This document shows positions 6,250 to 9,831 of a stretch of DNA of 9,831 nucleotides, piece after piece. The notes beneath the pieces are model-generated. The model ran no database searches. It was not told the origin of the DNA and saw only the letters and a list, made by a program, of their open reading frames with translations. The stretch's first letter is position 1; every line of letters starts with the position of its first letter. Origin of the DNA: DASZHJ01 sp035541215 (lineage in GTDB: Bacteria; Pseudomonadota; Alphaproteobacteria; ATCC43930; CGMCC-115725); contig DATKNV010000161.1 in the NCBI GenBank assembly GCA_035541215.1, positions 1-9,831 of the forward strand, read 5' to 3'. Position numbers and translations under genes: made by a program.

Positions 6250-7281
6250 TCACACACCCTCCAGCGTCCACGCAACTTCCTCGCCTGCGAGGAAGGGCTT
6301 CACAGCGCCGACCCGCTCCGGCACCCGCCAAGGCTTGCGCACCAGCGCTGTCTTCTCCTCGTTTACGGGGAGCTCATAGAAGCGCGGGCCGTTGAGGGAG
6401 GCGAAGGCCTCGAAGCGGGCGAGCGCGTTCTCCTCGGCGAAGACCTGCGCGTAGATCTCGAGGGCGGCGGGGGCGCTGAAGATGCCGGCGCAGCCGCAAT
6501 CGGCTTCCTTGTCCTTGATCGCGTGCGGCGCCGTGTCGGTGCCGAGGAAGAACTTGGGATTGCCCGAGATCGCCGCGCGCCGAAGCGCGAGGCGGTGCGT
6601 CTCGCGCTTCGCCACGGGGAGGCAATACATGTGCGGCCGGAGCCCGCCCGCGAAGATCGCATTCCTGTTGATGACGAGATGATGCGCGGTGACGGTGGCG
6701 GCGAGGCTCGGCCCGGCCTTCGCCACGAAATCCGCGGCCTCGGCGGTGGTGATGTGCTCGAGCACGATCTTGAGGCCGGGAAAGCGGGCAATCAACGGTG
6801 CCAGGACGCGCTCCAGGAACGCGGCTTCGCGGTCGAAGATGTCGACCGCGGGATCCGTCACCTCGCCGTGGACGAGGAGCGGCATGCCGATCCTCTCCAT
6901 GCGCTCGAGCACGCGATACGTCTTTGCGATGTCGGTGATTCCGAATGCGGAATTGGTGGTGGCCCGCGCGGGATAAAGCTTCACTGCCGCAAAGACCTTC
7001 TCGCGATAGCCGCGCTCGATCTCGACGGGGTCGCTATCATCGGTGAGGTAGCAGGTCATCAGCGGCTCGAAGCGTGCGCCCTTCGGCAGCGCCGCCATGA
7101 TGCGCCCGCGATAGCTCTCGGCGGCCGCAACGGTCGTCACGGGCGGCACGAGGTTCGGCATCACGATCGCGCGCGCGAAGCTCCGCGCGGTCCAGGGCAG
7201 CACCGCCGCGAGCATCGCGCCGTCGCGGAGATGCACGTGCCAGTCGTCGGGCCGGCGCAGGGTGATGGGCTGCTCGCTCAC
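6250..7281 (-). CDS. pyrC: Dihydroorotase, class II
   Basis: This is a 343-residue cytoplasmic zinc enzyme that interconverts N-carbamoyl-aspartate and dihydroorotate, the third step of de novo pyrimidine synthesis. It is very close to E. coli PyrC (348 residues) throughout: RRPDDWHVHLRDG at 9-21, AIVMPNL at 38-44, LMTCYLTD at 74-81, and CGCAGIF near 262. All metal ligands are present: His15 and His17, the lysine that becomes carboxylated, Lys101 in AAVKLYPA, His138 in LLVHGE, His176 in LEHITT, and Asp249 in LGTDTAPH. The start is a GTG at 7279-7281, judged by alignment to the family N terminus; I see no strong ribosome binding site in front. It is transcribed away from the thiolase gene, with 88 bp between the two start codons. 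The REP-like pair begins about 12 bp past its stop. The metabolic link to its neighbours is not evident. Confidence 0.97.
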   Translation of the reverse strand: MSEQPITLRRPDDWHVHLRDGAMLAAVLPWTARSFARAIVMPNLVPPVTTVAAAESYRGRIMAALPKGARFEPLMTCYLTDDSDPVEIERGYREKVFAAVKLYPARATTNSAFGITDIAKTYRVLERMERIGMPLLVHGEVTDPAVDIFDREAAFLERVLAPLIARFPGLKIVLEHITTAEAADFVAKAGPSLAATVTAHHLVINRNAIFAGGLRPHMYCLPVAKRETHRLALRRAAISGNPKFFLGTDTAPHAIKDKEADCGCAGIFSAPAALEIYAQVFAEENALARFEAFASLNGPRFYELPVNEEKTALVRKPWRVPERVGAVKPFLAGEEVAWTLEGV

Positions 7282-7310
7282 GCCGGAAATGTCGCCAGAA
7301 AGCGCGGGGC

Positions 7311-7339
7311 TGGCAAGCGGGACCTGCGTGACTTATATA
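7311..7339 (+). promoter_or_regulatory. Candidate promoter of the thiolase operon
   Basis: TGGCAA (7311-7316) and TATATA (7334-7339) are 17 bp apart in the space between the divergent pyrC and thiolase genes. The -35 box is poor, but the -10 box is the only AT-rich patch in an otherwise GC-rich stretch. It is nearly its own reverse complement, so it could also serve pyrC on the other strand. Confidence 0.4.
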
Positions 7340-7356
7340 AAAGCCCATGCCCCACC

Positions 7357-7361
7357 GGAGG
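7357..7361 (+). promoter_or_regulatory. Ribosome binding site that decides the thiolase start
   Basis: GGAGG is followed by two nearby in-frame ATGs. The one at 7364 is only 2 bases away, too close. The one at 7370 is 8 bases away, the usual distance, and gives the MTACIVGW start expected for the family. Confidence 0.65.
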
Positions 7362-7369
7362 ACATGAGC

Positions 7370-8536
7370 ATGACCGCCTGCATCGTCGGCTGGTCCCACA
7401 GCCGCTTCGGCAAGCACGAAGGCAAGGACATCGAGGCCATGATCGTGGAGGTCGCGGCCGACGCGATCCGCGATGCGGGTCTCGCGCCCGCGGAGATCGA
7501 CGAGATCTTCATCGGCACCATGAACGCGGGCTTCGTGCGCCAGGAGTTTCCGTCCTCGCTGGTGCTCCAGGTGGATCCCGCGCTCCGCTTCAAGCCCGCA
7601 ACGCGTGTCGAGAACGCCTGCGCCACCGGCTCCGCCGCGATCCACCAAGGCCTCAGCGCGATCGCGGCGAAGCGCGCGCGGAAGGTGCTGGTGGTCGGCG
7701 TCGAGAAGATGAGCGAGGTCACCGGTCCCGCCGTCGGCGACATCCTGATCCGCGCCTCCTATCTCAAGGAGGAGGGCAACATCGAGGGCGGCTTCGCCGG
7801 CGTCTTCGGCCGGATCGCGCAGATGTATTTCCAGCGCTACGGCGACAAGTCCGACGCGCTCGCGCGCATCGCCGCCAAGAACCACAGGAACGGCGCCGCC
7901 AATCCGCTGGCGCAGATGCAGAAGGATCTGGGCTACGAGTTCTGCCGCACCGTCTCCGAGAAGAACCCGCTGGTGGCGGGGCCGCTCCGGCGCACGGATT
8001 GCTCGCTCGTTTCCGACGGCGCCGCGGCGCTGGTGCTCGCGGACGTCGAGACGGCGCTGGCGCTCGACAAGGCCGTGGTCTTCCGCGCAGCCGAGCACGT
8101 CAACGATTTCCTGCCGCTCTCGAAGCGCGACATCGTCGCCTTCGAGGGGCCGGCGCTCGCCTGGAAGCGCGCGCTCGGTGCCGCCAAGGTCGGGCTCGGC
8201 GATCTCGACTTCGCGGAAGTGCACGACTGCTTCACCGTGGCGGAACTCCTGATCTACGAGGCGATGGGTCTCGCGAAGCCCGGCGAGGGCGCGCGCGCGA
8301 TCGAGGAGGGCCTGACCGAGAAGACCGGCAAGCTCCCGATCAACCCCTCGGGCGGCCTCAAGGCGAAGGGCCATCCGATCGGCGCGACTGGCGTCTCCAT
8401 GCACGTGCTCGCCTCGATGCAGCTCACGGGCACCGCCGGCGGCATGCAGCTCAAGGACGCGGAGCTCGCGGGCGTCTTCAACATGGGCGGCGCCGCGGTC
8501 GCGAACTACGTGAGCGTGCTGGAGCGGTTGCGGTGA
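7370..8536 (+). CDS. Acetyl-CoA acetyltransferase, SCP2-type thiolase
   Basis: This is a 388-residue cytoplasmic enzyme of the thiolase superfamily, which condenses acyl-CoAs or cleaves 3-ketoacyl-CoAs. The nucleophile is Cys84 in RVENACATGSAA. The HDCF motif is at 285-288 (His285, Cys287), and the GGLKAKGHPIGATG loop is near 328-341 with His335. The C-terminal CxGxG cysteine of classical thiolases is replaced by NMGGAA. In the SCP-x/SCP2 branch the HDCF cysteine takes over as acid/base, so this is a complete active site of that branch. The protein shares its operon with an acryloyl-CoA reductase, whose GTG start overlaps its TGA. This hints at degradation or detoxification of short or branched acyl-CoAs. 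A sterol or lipid substrate, as in some SCP2 thiolases, is also possible. The ATG at 7364 would add two residues. Confidence 0.93.
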   Translation: MTACIVGWSHSRFGKHEGKDIEAMIVEVAADAIRDAGLAPAEIDEIFIGTMNAGFVRQEFPSSLVLQVDPALRFKPATRVENACATGSAAIHQGLSAIAAKRARKVLVVGVEKMSEVTGPAVGDILIRASYLKEEGNIEGGFAGVFGRIAQMYFQRYGDKSDALARIAAKNHRNGAANPLAQMQKDLGYEFCRTVSEKNPLVAGPLRRTDCSLVSDGAAALVLADVETALALDKAVVFRAAEHVNDFLPLSKRDIVAFEGPALAWKRALGAAKVGLGDLDFAEVHDCFTVAELLIYEAMGLAKPGEGARAIEEGLTEKTGKLPINPSGGLKAKGHPIGATGVSMHVLASMQLTGTAGGMQLKDAELAGVFNMGGAAVANYVSVLERLR

Positions 8537-9525
8537 GTGACTTCAAGGCGCTGGTCCTGCACGAGGCCGAGGGCAAGGTCCGCGCGGGGATCGAGCGTCT
8601 CTCCGAGAGCGCCTTGCCCGAGGGCGAGGTCACCGTCGACGTCGAGTACTCGACGCTCAATTACAAGGATGGGCTCATTCTGAAGGGGCTCGGCCGTCTC
8701 GTGCGCAAATACCCGCACGTGCCCGGCATCGATTTCGCCGGACGCGTCGCGGCCTCGAGCTCGCCGGAGTGGAAAACCGGCGACGCCGTCATCCTCACGG
8801 GCTGGCGGGTCGGAGAAGTGCAGTGGGGCGGCTTCGCGGAAAAGGCGCGGGTCAAGGCAAGCCAGCTCGTGCGCCTCCCGGAGGGCCTCACCACCAAGCG
8901 TGCGATGGCCGTCGGCACCGCGGGCTTCACGGCGATGCTCGCGGTGATGGCGCTCGAGGAGCATGGGCTCGCGCCCGGAGCGGGCGAGGTGCTCGTCACC
9001 GGCGCCGCGGGCGGTGTCGGCAGCGTGGCGACCGCGATCCTCGCGAAGCTCGGCCATCGCGTCGCGGCCTCGACGGGCCGCGCGGAGACGCACGCCTATC
9101 TGAGAGAGCTCGGCGCGCAGGAGATCCTGGACCGCGCGATACTCGCGAAGCCGCCCGCGCGGCCGCTCGACGCCGAGCGCTGGGCGGGTGCGATCGACGC
9201 CGTCGGCAGCACCACGCTCGCGACCGTCCTGACGCAGCTCAAATACGGCGCGAGCGCCGCCGCTTGCGGCCTTGCCGGCGGCAACGACCTCCCCGCGAGC
9301 GTGATCCCGTTCCTGCTGCGCGGCGTCAATCTCCTGGGCATCGACAGCGTGATGTGTCCGCGCCCGCGGCGCGAGGCCGCCTGGGCCCGCATCGCCCGCG
9401 ACCTCCCGATGGCGAAGCTCGATGCCATGACGGAGACCGTGCCGCTCGCGCGACTGCCCGAGCTCGCGGACGCGATCCTCAAGGGCGCGATCCGCGGCCG
9501 GGTCGTCGTGGACGTGCGGGCGTAA
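8533..9525 (+). CDS. acuI: Acryloyl-CoA reductase (NADPH), AcuI/YhdH family
   Basis: This is a 330-residue medium-chain reductase, closely similar to E. coli YhdH/AcuI over its whole length. Shared blocks are LPEGEVTVDVEYSTLNYKD (29-46), the FPxxPGIDFAG-type block YPHVPGIDFAG (60-70), LTGWRVGEVQWGG (88-100), VGTAGFTAMLAVMALE (127-142), the nucleotide-binding GAAGGVGS (157-164), AACGLAGG and GIDSVM. AcuI uses NADPH to reduce acryloyl-CoA to propanoyl-CoA, which removes a reactive intermediate of DMSP, acrylate and 3-hydroxypropanoate metabolism. No zinc-ligand Cys/His set of alcohol dehydrogenases is seen, as expected. The start is GTG 8533-8535 overlapping the thiolase TGA by 4 bp, which implies translational coupling. 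The symbol is given from overall similarity; the real substrate may be broader. Confidence 0.93.
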   Translation: MSDFKALVLHEAEGKVRAGIERLSESALPEGEVTVDVEYSTLNYKDGLILKGLGRLVRKYPHVPGIDFAGRVAASSSPEWKTGDAVILTGWRVGEVQWGGFAEKARVKASQLVRLPEGLTTKRAMAVGTAGFTAMLAVMALEEHGLAPGAGEVLVTGAAGGVGSVATAILAKLGHRVAASTGRAETHAYLRELGAQEILDRAILAKPPARPLDAERWAGAIDAVGSTTLATVLTQLKYGASAAACGLAGGNDLPASVIPFLLRGVNLLGIDSVMCPRPRREAAWARIARDLPMAKLDAMTETVPLARLPELADAILKGAIRGRVVVDVRA

Positions 9526-9527
9526 AA

Positions 9528-9543
9528 AAAGAGAAAGCTCTTT
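9528..9543 (+). terminator. Weak AT-rich hairpin after acuI
   Basis: AAAGAG (9528-9533) can pair with CTCTTT (9538-9543) around an AAAG loop, 2 bases past the acuI stop and after a run of seven A. The stem is short and AT-only at one end, so termination more likely depends on the larger inverted repeat just downstream. Confidence 0.25.
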
Positions 9544-9546
9544 CGC

Positions 9547-9706
9547 GCAGAGGGCGCGGAGGGTGCGCAGAGGACGCAGTGGGAGTTGTTTCGCGGCGAA
9601 GCCGCAAACACGCTTCCGGATGTCTGGCTGCGTCTGAAACGGATTGATTGCGGCTTCGCCGCGAGAAAGAACTCCGCGTCCTCTGCGCACCCTCCGCGCC
9701 CTTGTG
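9547..9706. repeat. Large imperfect inverted repeat (about 60-bp arms)
   Basis: The left arm 9551-9577 is the exact reverse complement of 9676-9702 (27 bases). The inner part 9591-9607 is the exact reverse complement of 9648-9664 (17 bases, TCGCGGCGAAGCCGCAA). The stretches between them, 13 and 11 bases, also pair in part. A 40-base spacer (9608-9647) forms the loop. The purine-rich GCGCAGAGG/GCGGAGGG words resemble the intergenic 'CTCTGCG' repeats that I recall from many bacterial genomes. In RNA this would fold into a very stable hairpin on either strand, so it may act as a terminator of acuI. There is no gene inside; short open frames across it are artefacts of the repeat. Confidence 0.85.
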
Positions 9707-9831
9707 TGGACGGCCCCCGCCTGGCAAGAGATTTATTGCGTGAGAAGCAGGGTCGGGCTTGCGGTCTTGTGTCCGGCCTTTGGTGCGGCCTATTGGGACC
9801 GCTGGCCCTGATGGAATCCGCCGGCGCGCTC
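9707..9831 (+). other. Right edge; possible start of a further + strand gene
   Basis: One + strand frame is open from within the repeat to the end of the window. It could begin at GTG 9706 or at TTG 9736, the latter with AAGAG 5 bases upstream. From 9736 it reads LREKQGRACGLVSGLWCGLL and continues with a hydrophobic run, which could be the start of an exported or membrane protein. There are only 32-42 codons and no recognisable family, so this is a weak call. The opposite strand also has open frames here, but they run into the inverted repeat. Confidence 0.2.

Noticed and set aside
7037..8404. A 455-codon minus-strand frame opposite the thiolase
   Set aside because: It is the complement of well-conserved thiolase codons and overlaps pyrC out of frame; no motif is visible.
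7370..8536. Thiolase inactive because the C-terminal CxGxG cysteine is missing
   Set aside because: SCP2-type thiolases use the HDCF cysteine instead, and it is present at 287.
5536..9525. A single 1329-codon open frame on the + strand
   Set aside because: Only its end (8533-9525) is a protein, AcuI. The earlier part runs antisense to the HAD and pyrC genes and out of frame through the thiolase; it is Arg/Gly/Ala-rich and matches no family.

Overview
The window is about 9.8 kb of high-GC DNA (about two-thirds G+C or more over most of it, by hand count of sample lines). It looks chromosomal and comes from a proteobacterium, most likely an alphaproteobacterium. That assignment is an inference. 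It rests on GC content, short palindromes of the CCCTCTCCCC type between genes, an E. coli-type (class II) dihydroorotase, and the combination of AcuI with an SCP2-type thiolase.

Layout from left to right. (1) Bases 1-328 are the 3' end of an asparagine synthase/amidotransferase gene on the + strand. (2) Bases 329-1465 are a compositionally distinct, AT-richer stretch (about 47-55% G+C on sampled lines). It holds a promoter-like region with an 11-bp tandem repeat and two small, tightly spaced + strand genes. The first encodes an 88-residue protein whose predicted fold order and key positions resemble the small Cas2/SinR-like proteins. The second encodes a 139-residue protein with a helical middle and a single C-terminal membrane segment. 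This pair is the least explained part of the window and the best candidate for something new. (3) Bases 1466-6096 are a minus-strand operon, in transcription order: HAD-family phosphatase, ABC transporter ATPase, periplasmic solute-binding protein, inner-membrane permease 1, permease 2. Together these form a complete spermidine/putrescine/iron/2-aminoethylphosphonate-type importer of unknown substrate. A strong hairpin sits between the binding-protein gene and the permeases. (4) Bases 6119-6238 carry a facing pair of palindromes (REP-like). (5) Bases 6250-7281 are pyrC (dihydroorotase, pyrimidine biosynthesis), minus strand. (6) Diverging from pyrC, a + strand pair encodes an SCP2-type thiolase (7370-8536) and an AcuI/YhdH acryloyl-CoA reductase (8533-9525). 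Their reading frames overlap by 4 bp, pointing to coupled acyl-CoA metabolism. (7) Bases 9526-9831 hold a large imperfect inverted repeat and, at the edge, possibly the first codons of another gene.

Working picture: ordinary housekeeping and nutrient-uptake genes surround one small, anomalous two-gene cassette. Because GC is so high, many long open frames run antisense or out of frame to the real genes; these were rejected. No rRNA, tRNA, CRISPR array, transposase or replication origin was seen.
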